The notes under the pieces are model-generated. The model searched no databases. It was not told the origin of the DNA and saw only the letters and a list, made by a program, of their open reading frames with translations. From CAVUFH01 sp963740835 (GTDB lineage Bacteria; Actinomycetota; Acidimicrobiia; IMCC26256; PALSA-610), in assembly GCA_963740835.1 (NCBI GenBank), contig CAVUFH010000002.1, positions 682,001-746,000 on the forward strand: 64,000 nt of DNA, written 5' to 3'. Shown here one piece after another: positions 34,848 to 43,377 of this stretch. Numbering within the stretch: the stretch's first letter is position 1; each line of letters begins with the position of its first letter. Made by a program: the position numbers and the translations under genes.

Positions 34848-36098
34848 ATGGCTGCTCGCCCAATGGCGCGTCGAGTCGTCCTCGGGGTGAGCGGCGGGAT
34901 CGCGGCGTACAAGGCGGTCGAGGTGTGCCGGCGTCTGGTCGACGCCGGCGCGTTCGTCTCGCCGGTCCTCACCGAGGATGCGCAGCGCTTCGTCGGCGCG
35001 GTCACGTTCTCGGCACTGGCCTCGGAGCCAGTGCGGACTTCGCTCTTCGACGGCCCGGATCCCATCCCGCACACCCTCCTGGGGCAGGCCGCCGACCTCG
35101 TGGTCATCGCGCCGGCGACCGCGAAGCTGCTCGGCAAGTACGCGGCGGGCATCTCCGACGACCTGCTGACCGCGACGCTGCTCGCGACGCGGGCGCCGGT
35201 GCTCGTGTGCCCGGCGATGCACACCGAGATGTGGGAGCACCCGGCGGTCCAGGAGAACCTGGCCACGCTCCGGCGGCGCGGGGTGCACGTGCTCGAACCC
35301 GAGTCGGGCCGGCTCGCAGGCGGCGACGTCGGCGCCGGGCGCCTCGCCGATCCCGAGCGGATCGCGGCCACCGCGCTCGCACTGCTCGAACCGGCCACCC
35401 GGTCCATGGCCGGCACGCGCGTGCTCGTCACCGCGGGTGGCACCCGGGAGCCGATCGACGCGGTCCGGGTCATCTCGAACCGGTCCTCCGGCAAGCAGGG
35501 CTACGCCGTCGCCGAAGTCGCGGCCGCCCGGGGCGCCACCGTCATCCTCGTCACCACCGTCGAGCGGCCGGTCCCGGACGGCATCGCGGAGGTCGTGCGC
35601 GTCGAGACCGCGGCCGAGATGCAGGCGGCCGTCATGGAACGGGCCCCGAGCCAGGACGTCATCGTGATGGCCGCGGCGGTGGCCGATTTCCGCCCAAAGG
35701 CGCCGAGCGACACCAAGACCAAGAAAGCGGACGGTCCGCCCGAGATCGTCCTCGAACCCACCCACGACTTCCTCGTCGACCTCGGCGGGCAGAAGCCGCC
35801 GGGGCAGGTGCTGGTGGGCTTCGCGGCCGAGACCGACGATCTCGTCACCCACGCGGCCGACAAGCTGCGCCGCAAGCGCCTCGACCTGATCGTCGGCAAC
35901 GACGTCGGTCAGGCCGACGCCGGCTTCGAGGTCGACACGAACCGTGCGGTCCTCCTCGATGCGAGCGGCGCGGTGCAGGAGTTGCCGCTGATGTCGAAAG
36001 CGGCGCTCGCCGAGGTGATCTGCGACCGCATCGCCCATCTCCACTCGTCTGCACCGGGTCGCGCGTCCTACGATTCGCCGCCGGGTTCGGACGACTGA
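34848..36098 (+). CDS. coaBC: Bifunctional phosphopantothenoylcysteine synthetase/decarboxylase
   Basis: This 416-residue fusion performs two steps of coenzyme A synthesis. The CoaC flavoprotein part starts RVVLGVSGGIAAYKAVEV and has IAPATAKLLGKYAAGISDDLLT and PAMHTEMWEHPAVQEN. The CoaB part starts near residue 185 with VLVTAGGTREPIDAVRVISNRSSGKQG and carries FRPKAPSDTKTKK and VGFAAET. CTP is the usual nucleotide. ATG 34848 was used; ATG 34863 is five codons later. This is the standard actinobacterial neighbour of rpoZ and metK. Confidence 0.95.
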   Translation: MAARPMARRVVLGVSGGIAAYKAVEVCRRLVDAGAFVSPVLTEDAQRFVGAVTFSALASEPVRTSLFDGPDPIPHTLLGQAADLVVIAPATAKLLGKYAAGISDDLLTATLLATRAPVLVCPAMHTEMWEHPAVQENLATLRRRGVHVLEPESGRLAGGDVGAGRLADPERIAATALALLEPATRSMAGTRVLVTAGGTREPIDAVRVISNRSSGKQGYAVAEVAAARGATVILVTTVERPVPDGIAEVVRVETAAEMQAAVMERAPSQDVIVMAAAVADFRPKAPSDTKTKKADGPPEIVLEPTHDFLVDLGGQKPPGQVLVGFAAETDDLVTHAADKLRRKRLDLIVGNDVGQADAGFEVDTNRAVLLDASGAVQELPLMSKAALAEVICDRIAHLHSSAPGRASYDSPPGSDD

Positions 36099-36175
36099 CC
36101 CGCGACATCACGCATCAAGAGACCCCGCGTCAACCATTCCCGGGCACCACACCCACGGTCACAGGACGGAGCCGA

Positions 36176-37369
36176 ATGCCCAAGCACACCTTCACGTCGG
36201 AGTCGGTCACCGAAGGCCACCCCGACAAGATGGCGGACCAGATCAGCGACACCATGTTGGACGCGGTGCTGCAGGAGGACCCGTACGGCCGCGTCGCCTG
36301 CGAGACGATGGTCACGACCGGCCTGTGCGTGGTCGCGGGTGAGATCAGCACGAAGGCGCACATCGACTTCTCCCGCCTCGCGCGCGACACGATCTGCGAG
36401 ATCGGCTACACCGACGCCGCGTTCGGCATCGACGGCAAGACCTGCGGCGTCATCGTCTCGATCGACGAGCAGTCGCCCGACATCGCGATGGGCGTCGACA
36501 AGGCGCTCGAGCAGCGCGAGGGCACCGGCGACAACTACGACGAAGTCGGCGCCGGCGACCAGGGCATGATGTTCGGGTATGCGTGCGACGAGACCGACGC
36601 GCTCATGCCGATGCCCATCTGGCTCGCGCACAAGATGGCGGCGCGCCTCACCGACGTGCGCAAGCAGGGCATCGTCGACATCCTCCGCCCCGACGGCAAG
36701 ACGCAGGTGTCGATCGACTACGAGGACGGGGTGCCGAAGCGCCTGCGCACGGTGCTCATCTCGACGCAGCACCACGCCGGCATCAGCATCCACGACGAGC
36801 TGCGGCCCGCGTTGATCGAGCACGTCATCCGCCCGTCGCTCCCGGAGCAGTTCGCCGGTGACGACTTCGACATCTTCGTGAACCCCACCGGCCAGTTCGA
36901 GCTCGGCGGGCCGCACGCCGACTGCGGCCTCACCGGTCGCAAGATCATCGTCGACACGTACGGGGGCATGGCCCGCCACGGTGGCGGCGCGTTCTCGGGC
37001 AAGGACCCGACCAAGGTCGACCGCTCCGCCGCGTACGCGGTGCGGCAGGTCGCCAAGGCGGTCGTCGCGGCCGGTTTGGCCCGGCGCTGCGAGGCACAGG
37101 TTGCCTACGCCATCGGTGTCGCGCACCCGGTGTCGATCATGATCGACACGTTCGGGACCGGTGAGGTGGCCGACGACAAGCTGGAAGCGGCCGTGCGCGA
37201 GGTGTTCGACATGCGGCCCGCCGCGATCATCGAGCGCCTCGACCTGCGGCGCCCGATCTTCCGGCGGACAGCCGCGTACGGCCACTTCGGTCGTACCGAC
37301 GGTGACGGCTTCACCTGGGAGAATGTCGACGCCTACGCCGCCGATCTCCGCCGGGCGGCCGACGCATAA
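36176..37369 (+). CDS. metK: S-adenosylmethionine synthetase
   Basis: This 397-residue enzyme makes S-adenosylmethionine from methionine and ATP. The methionine loop begins SESVTEGHPDKMADQISD; GAGDQGMMFGYACDET and the P-loop-like GGAFSGKDPTKVDRSAAYA are present, and FDMRPAAIIERLDLRRPIF is near the end. The length is typical. ATG 36176 follows GGACGGAG. The 77-base gap before it shows no recognised SAM riboswitch. Confidence 0.97.
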   Translation: MPKHTFTSESVTEGHPDKMADQISDTMLDAVLQEDPYGRVACETMVTTGLCVVAGEISTKAHIDFSRLARDTICEIGYTDAAFGIDGKTCGVIVSIDEQSPDIAMGVDKALEQREGTGDNYDEVGAGDQGMMFGYACDETDALMPMPIWLAHKMAARLTDVRKQGIVDILRPDGKTQVSIDYEDGVPKRLRTVLISTQHHAGISIHDELRPALIEHVIRPSLPEQFAGDDFDIFVNPTGQFELGGPHADCGLTGRKIIVDTYGGMARHGGGAFSGKDPTKVDRSAAYAVRQVAKAVVAAGLARRCEAQVAYAIGVAHPVSIMIDTFGTGEVADDKLEAAVREVFDMRPAAIIERLDLRRPIFRRTAAYGHFGRTDGDGFTWENVDAYAADLRRAADA

Positions 37370-37392
37370 CCGATTCGGGGCGGAGCGCCGCG

Positions 37393-39135
37393 ATTCGCGT
37401 TTGTCGGGTCGTTCCCGACGTCACGGCCGTCGAGCGCGTCTTCGACTATCTGGTTCCGGACGAGCTGGCCGCGCGCGTGCGCGTCGGCACGATCGTTCGG
37501 GTGCCGCTCCACGGTCGCAAGGTGCGGGGCTGGCTCGTCGGGACCGACGTTGACCCGGAAGGCGACGCCCGCCTGCTGCCGATCGCGGCGGTACTCTCCG
37601 AGGGCCCACCCGCCGACGTCGTCGCGTTGAGCGCGTGGATCGCGCACCGGTGGTGCGGCCCGCGCGTCGCGGTGCTGCGTTCCGCGTCGCCGCCCAACCG
37701 CGTCCGCGCCACCACCCCGCGCCTCCCCGAACTGGCGTCGGAAGTGCGCCCATACGGGTCATCTGCGACGCCGGTTCGGCGCGTAGGACTCGAGGTGCGA
37801 CGGGTGCCGCCGTTGTACGACCGTCGCGATCTCGTCGAGCAGCTGATCGCTCCGGCCGGGTCGACCGTGATCTGCGTGGCCGACGGGTCGCGCGCCGCGT
37901 CGCTCGCGCACACCCTCGCCCGTCGCGGCCACCCGGTCGCGCTGCTGCACTCGGACGAGTCGCCCGCGGCGCGCACCGACGCGTGGCGGCGGGCGGCGGC
38001 CGGCAACTGCGTGATCGTCGGCGGACGCGTCGCCGCGCTCGCGCCGGTTCCCGACCTCGCGGCCGCGGTCGTCGTCGACGATGCGGACGAGGCGCTGCAG
38101 GAAGAACGGGTACCGACGTGGCACGCGCGCGACGTTCTCGTCGAGCGCGCCGCGCGTGTCGGCGCCGCCGCGACGGTGGTGTCGCCGGCGCCGACCGTCG
38201 AAGCCGAGTTCGCGGTGCATTTCGCGCCGACGGTGCCACCGCCCGATGTCGAGATCGCGGGGTGGCCGCGCGTCAGCGTCGTCGACCGGCGCGAACAACC
38301 ACCCGGCGCGCGCCTGCTCACCGAACCGCTCGCCGTGGCGTTGCGGGCCACCGATGAGCTCGCGGTGTGTGTGCTGAACCGGCGCGGTCGTTTCCGTCTG
38401 CTCGCGTGCGGCGCCTGCCACGAGCTGCTGCGGTGGGACAAGAACGAAGATCGGCCGGTCGTCTGCCCCGCGTGCGGCGAGGCGCGACTGCGCGTCATCC
38501 GCGCCGGCGTCACCCGCGTCGGCGAAGAGCTCGCGGCCCTGCTCCCCGGCAAGCACGTCGTCGATCTCGATGCGGACACCGGCGCGGTGCCGGCCACTGC
38601 GGATGTCGTGGTCGGAACGGAAGCCGCGTTGCACCGCGCCGATCTGCGGCGGCGGCGACCCGCGCTCGTCGCGTACCTGGACCTCGATCAGGAGTTGCTC
38701 GCGCCGCGGTACCGCGCCGCGACGCAGGCGCAGTGGCTCCTCGTGCGCGGCGCCCAGCTGCTCGCGGGCCGACCCCGTTCGGAGACGCGGCTGCTGGTGC
38801 AGACCCGTGTGCCGGATCACGAGGTCGTGCGCGCCGTCGCCGAAGGCCGCCCGCAGATCGTCACCGAAGCGGAGATCGCCCGGCGCCGCGCGCTGGGTTA
38901 CCCGCCCTTCGGCGCGCTCGCCGAGCTCACGGGCGACGACGCCGCGCTCGGTCTCGCGGTGGACCAACTCCGTGCGACCGCGGCGTCCGGAGTGCTGGCA
39001 CTCGGTCCGAGCGAGGGCCGGGTCCTCGTGCAGGCGCCGGACTCCGACACGCTCGCGCGCGTGTTGCGAGTGGCGCTCGCGCCCGCGCGCGCCGTGGGCC
39101 GGGTCCGCACCGTCGTCGACCCACCGCGGGTCTGA
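37393..39135 (+). CDS. priA: PriA-like primosomal protein N', degenerate; probable AUU start
   Basis: The frame begins with the PriA N-terminal domain (RVVPDVTAVERVFDYLVPDELAARVRVGTIVRVPLHGRKVRGWLV). No ATG, GTG or TTG precedes it; ATT 37393 is 7 bases after GGGGCGGAG and gives the expected N-terminus of a 580-residue protein. GTG 37477 is the first canonical start but would cut into the domain. The helicase signature is eroded: no Walker A GxGKT and DDADE in place of DEAH. Only four cysteines of the zinc module remain (CGACHELL and CPACGE). Actinobacterial PriA proteins are known to be degenerate in this way, so it is probably a replication-restart scaffold rather than a helicase. Confidence 0.82.
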   Translation: MRVCRVVPDVTAVERVFDYLVPDELAARVRVGTIVRVPLHGRKVRGWLVGTDVDPEGDARLLPIAAVLSEGPPADVVALSAWIAHRWCGPRVAVLRSASPPNRVRATTPRLPELASEVRPYGSSATPVRRVGLEVRRVPPLYDRRDLVEQLIAPAGSTVICVADGSRAASLAHTLARRGHPVALLHSDESPAARTDAWRRAAAGNCVIVGGRVAALAPVPDLAAAVVVDDADEALQEERVPTWHARDVLVERAARVGAAATVVSPAPTVEAEFAVHFAPTVPPPDVEIAGWPRVSVVDRREQPPGARLLTEPLAVALRATDELAVCVLNRRGRFRLLACGACHELLRWDKNEDRPVVCPACGEARLRVIRAGVTRVGEELAALLPGKHVVDLDADTGAVPATADVVVGTEAALHRADLRRRRPALVAYLDLDQELLAPRYRAATQAQWLLVRGAQLLAGRPRSETRLLVQTRVPDHEVVRAVAEGRPQIVTEAEIARRRALGYPPFGALAELTGDDAALGLAVDQLRATAASGVLALGPSEGRVLVQAPDSDTLARVLRVALAPARAVGRVRTVVDPPRV

Positions 39136-39180
39136 TCGCAGCGCGCGCCGGAGCGAGATCGGGCCGGCCGACGCCGCCGG

Positions 39181-39186
39181 TACCAT
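39181..39186 (+). promoter_or_regulatory. TACCAT -10 hexamer before def
   Basis: TACCAT ends 7 bases before the def ATG, suggesting a very short leader for the def-fmt-rsmB group. A TAGGAG overlaps it; no -35 was recognised. Confidence 0.4.
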
Positions 39187-39193
39187 AGGAGTC

Positions 39194-39715
39194 ATGGCGA
39201 CCCATGCGATCCGCGTCTTCGGCGATCCGGTCCTCAAGCGGCCGGCCGCGGCAGTGGACGAGATCGACGGCAGCACGGTCAAGCTCGTCGACGCGATGTA
39301 CGAGACGATGTACGACGCGCCGGGTGTCGGGTTGGCCGCGCCGCAGGTCGGAGTGCAGCAGCGGTTCTTCGTCTACGACGTCGGCGACGGCCCGAACGTC
39401 CTCTTCAACCCGGAGGTCGTCGAGGCAAGTGGCGAGTGGCTGTACGAGGAAGGCTGCCTCTCCTTGCCCGGGCTCGCGTTCGAGATCGTCCGGCCCAAGG
39501 TCGTCACCGTCCAGGGCCTCGGCATCGACGGGTTCGAGGTCGTCGTGCAGGGCGATGAGCTCCTCGGTCGGGTGTTCCTGCACGAGATCGACCACCTCGA
39601 CGGGGTGTTGATGCTCGACCGGCTCGAGCGCGCCGAACGCAAGCAGGCGATGCGGGAGCTGCGCGAGCAAGGGATGGGCGTGCCGACGCCCGGAGGCCGC
39701 CGGCACGCGCTCTGA
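39194..39715 (+). CDS. def: Peptide deformylase
   Basis: This 173-residue metalloenzyme removes the formyl group from nascent proteins. All three motifs are intact: GVGLAAPQVG, EGCLSLPG (metal Cys) and HEIDHLDG (HExxH). The length fits the type I group. It is followed by fmt and rsmB, so formylation and deformylation genes are together. Confidence 0.96.
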   Translation: MATHAIRVFGDPVLKRPAAAVDEIDGSTVKLVDAMYETMYDAPGVGLAAPQVGVQQRFFVYDVGDGPNVLFNPEVVEASGEWLYEEGCLSLPGLAFEIVRPKVVTVQGLGIDGFEVVVQGDELLGRVFLHEIDHLDGVLMLDRLERAERKQAMRELREQGMGVPTPGGRRHAL

Positions 39716-39741
39716 CGGGTCCGGCCCAAGACTGCGTGTCG

Positions 39742-40635
39742 ATGCGCCTCGTCTATCTCGGAACCCCCGACGCCGCGGTTCCTCCGCTGCGCGCACTCGT
39801 CGCCGCCGGTCACGACGTCGCGCTCGTCGTGACGCAACCCGACAAGCGGCGGTCACGCGGCGCCGGCACGGATCCGTCGCCGGTGAAGCGCGCCGCGGCC
39901 GAGCTCGGTCTGCCGGTCGTGACCCCCGAGAAAGCGCGTGAGGTGATCGACGACGTTGCCGCGAGCCGCGCGGAAGTGGGGGTGGTCGTCGCGTTCGGTC
40001 AGCTGCTCCCGGTCGCGCTGCTCGAAGCGTTGCCGCTCGGATTCGTGAACGTGCACTTCTCGTTGCTCCCGCGCTGGCGGGGCGCGGCACCGGTCGAACG
40101 GGCGATCCTCGCGGGTGACCGCGAAACCGGTGTGTGCCTGATGCAGGTCGAGGCCGGCCTCGACACCGGTCCGGTGTTCGCGTGTGCGCGCACGCCGATC
40201 GATGCCGCCGACACCGCGGGATCGTTGCGCGACCGGTTGGTGGAGCTGGGTACCGCGCTGCTCGTCGAGCACCTTCCGCACCTGGCCGGCGCGCGGCCCG
40301 AGCCGCAACTGGGCGAGGAGACCTACGCCGAGAAGCTCGGCCCCGAAGACTTCCGGGTCGACCCCGCACGACCCGCCGCCGACCTCGTCCGTGTCGTGCA
40401 GGCCGGCGATCCAAGGCCCGGCGCATGGGTGCGCGCGGGCGGCCAGCGGTTCAAGCTGTTCGGGGCGACAGCATCGCCCGAACGCACGGAGCTCGCGGGC
40501 GTGATGGGCACCGCGGGCATCGCAACCGCCGACGGGACGCTCCAGCTACGCGAGATCCAGCCCGAGGGCAAGCGCCGTATGGCGTGGGATGCGTGGCGGC
40601 GCGGCCATCCCGACGACCTTGTGATCGACGCGTGA
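39742..40635 (+). CDS. fmt: Methionyl-tRNA formyltransferase
   Basis: This 297-residue enzyme formylates initiator Met-tRNA using formyl-tetrahydrofolate. The catalytic stretch NVHFSLLPRWRGAAPVERAIL and LMQVEAGLDTGPVF are clear, and the C-terminal OB domain includes PRPGAWVRAGGQRFKLFGA. ATG 39742 starts the typical MRLVYLGTPDAAV; GTG 39736 is two codons earlier. The stop overlaps rsmB (GTGA). Confidence 0.95.
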   Translation: MRLVYLGTPDAAVPPLRALVAAGHDVALVVTQPDKRRSRGAGTDPSPVKRAAAELGLPVVTPEKAREVIDDVAASRAEVGVVVAFGQLLPVALLEALPLGFVNVHFSLLPRWRGAAPVERAILAGDRETGVCLMQVEAGLDTGPVFACARTPIDAADTAGSLRDRLVELGTALLVEHLPHLAGARPEPQLGEETYAEKLGPEDFRVDPARPAADLVRVVQAGDPRPGAWVRAGGQRFKLFGATASPERTELAGVMGTAGIATADGTLQLREIQPEGKRRMAWDAWRRGHPDDLVIDA

Positions 40636-41942
40636 GCACCACGGTCCAGTCCGCGCGTCGCGTTGCGCTCGACGCGCTGCTGCGCATCGAGGACGGCGCG
40701 TTCGCGCACATCCTCGTCCCCCAGTTGCTCGGGAGCAGCAAGCTCACCGGGCGCGACCGCGGGTTCGTCACCGAGCTCGTGTACGGAACGGTTCGCATGC
40801 AGCGCGCGCTCGACTTCCAGCTCGCAAAGGTGTCGAAGCAGGCCATCCCCGATGTCGAGCCCGAAGTGCGCGCCGCGCTCCGGCTCGGTGCCTATCAACT
40901 GCTCATCGGGATCCCCGCGCACGCGGCCGTCGGCGAGACCGTGGAAGCCGTCAGCGCCCGCCTGCGCGGCTACGTGAACGGCGTGCTGCGCGCCCTCGCG
41001 CGTACCGGACCGCCCTGGTCGTGGCCGGCCGGCGACGAGATCGCGAACCTCGGCGTTCGGACCTCCCACCCCGACTGGATCGTGCGCCTGCTCGTCGACG
41101 AGTTCGGGCGGCCCGACGCGCTCGCGACCCTCGCGCTCGACGACGAGCCCCCGCCGGTGACGCTGCGCGTCAACCCCATGCGCGCGTCCGTTGCCGACGT
41201 CGAACGCGAGCTGCGCGACTCCGGCATCGACGTGCAGCGCGGCGCGCTCGCCCCTGACGCGCTCGTGGTCACCGAGGGCGGCGACATCGGGTCCTACGCT
41301 GCGGTCCGCGACGGCCGGGTCACGCCTCAGGATCAGGCGAGTCAGGCCGTCGTCGCCGCGCTCGATCCCCAACCGGGGGAGCGGATCCTCGACCTCGCGG
41401 CCGCGCCGGGGGGCAAGGCGACCGCGACCGCGGAGCGCATGGTCGACAGCGGGCTCGTCGTGGCCGCCGACCTCCACCCGGGGCGGGTCCGAACGGTCGG
41501 CCGCAGCGCGCACCGCCTCGGGCTCACGTCGATCGTGCCCGTGACCGCCGACGCCCGGACCCGATTCGTACGTGCGCGCACCTTCGACCGGGTGCTGCTC
41601 GACGCGCCGTGCAGCGGGCTCGGTGTGCTGCGCCGGCGGCCGGATGCCCGTTGGCGCGTGCGCCCGAGCGATGTGCGGATCCTCTCGGAGTTGCAGCGCG
41701 AGATGCTCGTCGTGGCCGCCGACGCAGTCCGCCCGGGTGGGCGGCTCGTGTACGCGGTGTGCACGATCAGCCCGAAGGAGACGAGCCAGATCGACGAGTT
41801 CGCGATGTCGGCACTTCCCGAGTTCACCGCGGTGGTGCGGCCGCCGGCGCCGTGGCGCTCGCATGGCCGCGGTGCATTGCTGCTGCCGTCCGATGCTCGC
41901 ACCGACGGCATGTTCGTGCTCGTGCTCGAACGCGCTCGGTAG
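40632..41942 (+). CDS. rsmB: 16S rRNA (cytosine-967-C5) methyltransferase
   Basis: This 436-residue protein has an N-terminal NusB-like RNA-binding domain (ARRVALDALLRIEDGAFAHILVPQLL and RGFVTELVYGTVRMQRALD) and a C-terminal SAM-dependent m5C methyltransferase domain. The latter shows LDLAAAPGGKATATAERM, LLDAPCSGLGVLRRRPD (motif IV) and YAVCTISPKE (motif VI, catalytic Cys). It methylates C967 of 16S rRNA. GTG 40632 overlaps the fmt stop. It is the last gene of this plus-strand run. Confidence 0.93.
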   Translation: MSTTVQSARRVALDALLRIEDGAFAHILVPQLLGSSKLTGRDRGFVTELVYGTVRMQRALDFQLAKVSKQAIPDVEPEVRAALRLGAYQLLIGIPAHAAVGETVEAVSARLRGYVNGVLRALARTGPPWSWPAGDEIANLGVRTSHPDWIVRLLVDEFGRPDALATLALDDEPPPVTLRVNPMRASVADVERELRDSGIDVQRGALAPDALVVTEGGDIGSYAAVRDGRVTPQDQASQAVVAALDPQPGERILDLAAAPGGKATATAERMVDSGLVVAADLHPGRVRTVGRSAHRLGLTSIVPVTADARTRFVRARTFDRVLLDAPCSGLGVLRRRPDARWRVRPSDVRILSELQREMLVVAADAVRPGGRLVYAVCTISPKETSQIDEFAMSALPEFTAVVRPPAPWRSHGRGALLLPSDARTDGMFVLVLERAR

Positions 41943-41954
41943 CGAGGACGGACT

Positions 41955-41994
41955 GGAGTGCCACGCGCGGCGGATGTTTCGCGCGCGGCACTCC
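41955..41994. terminator. Inverted repeat between convergent rsmB and acyl-CoA dehydrogenase genes
   Basis: GGAGTGCC-A-CGCGCG (41955-41969) pairs with CGCGCGGCACTCC ending at 41994, with a bulged A and a loop of about 12 bases. It lies in the 87-base gap between two converging stops. Confidence 0.55.
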
Positions 41995-42029
41995 CGACCG
42001 GTTCTCCGCTCCTCTTCCTGCCGGAAGGG

Positions 42030-43229
42030 TCAGCCCCAGCGGGGTGCTTCGTCGGGGTTGATGCCGAGGCTCAGCTTCCCGACGACCTCGTGGGTCAGCA
42101 GCGAGTTGCCGGGGTGGATGCGCCCGAGCCGCGCGTCGCGGAACAGCTGCTGCATCCGGTCACGCGTGAAGATGCCGGAGCCGCCGGAGAGGTCGAGCGC
42201 GGTGTCGACGACCTTCCACGCTTCGTTGACCGTGAAGTACTTCGTCGAGAGGATCTTCAGCGGCCACTCCATACCGTGGTCCACGCCGTTCGACCAGTCG
42301 TCGATGGTCCGGCCTAAGTAGCCGTCGATCGCTTCCAGCGCGATGCGCATCTCCGCGACCTCATGCTGCACGCCCGGGTGGTACGCCATCGAGCGCGTCA
42401 GCGCGATCGAGTTACGCCGGTGCACGGTCCGAACCGTCTCGTCGTACGCGCGCTGTGCGATCGCGGCGTACACCGTGGCGAAGCCGAGCAGACCCCATGC
42501 GAACACCGAAACCTGGAACGGCCCCGCGCCGGCGAACCCGGCCGGGCACACGAGCGCGACGTGTTCATCGGCCACGAACACGTGGTCGAGGATCGTGTCG
42601 TTGCTCTCCGTGGCGCGCATGCCGAGCACATCCCACGTGTTCTCGATCCGGTAACCCTCGGCCGTGCGCGGCATGAACGCGTGCACGACTTGCGGGTGCT
42701 CGGGATCGCTCGTGTCCATCGCGTGCAAGCCGAGGTAGGTCCAAACCGGCGACAGCGAACCGAAGATCTTGTGACCGGTGATCTCCCAGCCGCCGTCGAC
42801 GCGTTCGGCCTTGCTCGAAGACAGCAGCAGCGGGATGTCGTTGCCCGCCTCGCCGTGACCGGCCGCGAACACCGCGCCGTCGGCTGACGCGCGCAGCATC
42901 CAGTCGAACGACGAGTCACCCGCGCTGGAGAGCCCGGCCGCGAGGCCGGTCCAGTAGAAGTGCATGTTGACCGCGAGCGCGGTCGCGGGGGCGACGTACG
43001 CGAGCCGGCGCTGCAACGCCTGCACCTCGGCAAAGGACAGGCCGAGCCCGCCGAACGCGGTGGGTACCGCGGCGTTGAGGTACCCGCGGTCGCGGAGCTC
43101 GTCGAAGTCCTCCTGCAAGAACCGGTGCTCGCGGTCGTAGACCGGTGCGCGCTCGTCGAAGCGAGCGAGCAGCTCTTCGGTGAGCAGATCGGTCGTCGCC
43201 AGCTCGTTCCTGGATGCGGTTGCCGTCAT
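42030..43229 (-). CDS. Acyl-CoA dehydrogenase family flavoprotein
   Basis: This 399-residue protein has the family's three-part layout: an N-terminal helical domain (DFDELRDRGYLNAAVPTAFGGLGLSFAE), a beta middle domain (EITGHKIFGSLSPVWTYLGLHA and LGMRATESNDTILDHVFV) and a C-terminal helical domain ending GIFTRDRMQQLFRDARLGRIHPGNS. FAD binding and acyl-CoA oxidation are expected, but no clear catalytic Glu could be placed; a flavin monooxygenase-like relative is possible. ATG 43229 lies after GGGAGG; an upstream ATG at 43253 is also in frame. It is transcribed away from the regulator gene at 43378, with a palindrome between. Confidence 0.82.
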   Translation of the reverse strand: MTATASRNELATTDLLTEELLARFDERAPVYDREHRFLQEDFDELRDRGYLNAAVPTAFGGLGLSFAEVQALQRRLAYVAPATALAVNMHFYWTGLAAGLSSAGDSSFDWMLRASADGAVFAAGHGEAGNDIPLLLSSSKAERVDGGWEITGHKIFGSLSPVWTYLGLHAMDTSDPEHPQVVHAFMPRTAEGYRIENTWDVLGMRATESNDTILDHVFVADEHVALVCPAGFAGAGPFQVSVFAWGLLGFATVYAAIAQRAYDETVRTVHRRNSIALTRSMAYHPGVQHEVAEMRIALEAIDGYLGRTIDDWSNGVDHGMEWPLKILSTKYFTVNEAWKVVDTALDLSGGSGIFTRDRMQQLFRDARLGRIHPGNSLLTHEVVGKLSLGINPDEAPRWG

Positions 43230-43350
43230 GTGCGCCTCCCGGGCCGTTGCCATTGAAGGGTCGTTGCCGTCCCCTGGATCTTGGGCGCACCCGGCCGTTC
43301 GCACATGACCACGCCTGACCTTCCGTCCGATCCGGGCGCGACGCGGTAGA

Positions 43351-43366
43351 TAGTCAGATCTGACTA
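43351..43366. promoter_or_regulatory. Perfect 16-bp palindrome (operator candidate) in a divergent promoter region
   Basis: TAGTCAGATCTGACTA is its own reverse complement and overlaps the TACCCT -10 hexamer by two bases. It lies between the acyl-CoA dehydrogenase and cyclase/LuxR genes, as expected for a dimeric repressor site. The binding protein is unknown. Confidence 0.65.
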
Positions 43367-43370
43367 CCCT
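43365..43370 (+). promoter_or_regulatory. TACCCT -10 hexamer before the cyclase/LuxR gene
   Basis: TACCCT ends 7 bases before GTG 43378, which has no ribosome binding site, so a leaderless or nearly leaderless mRNA is likely. Confidence 0.45.
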
Positions 43371-43377
43371 GACCGCC

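Noticed and set aside
36099..36175. SAM riboswitch before metK
   Set aside because: The 77-base gap lacks the conserved SAM aptamer blocks.
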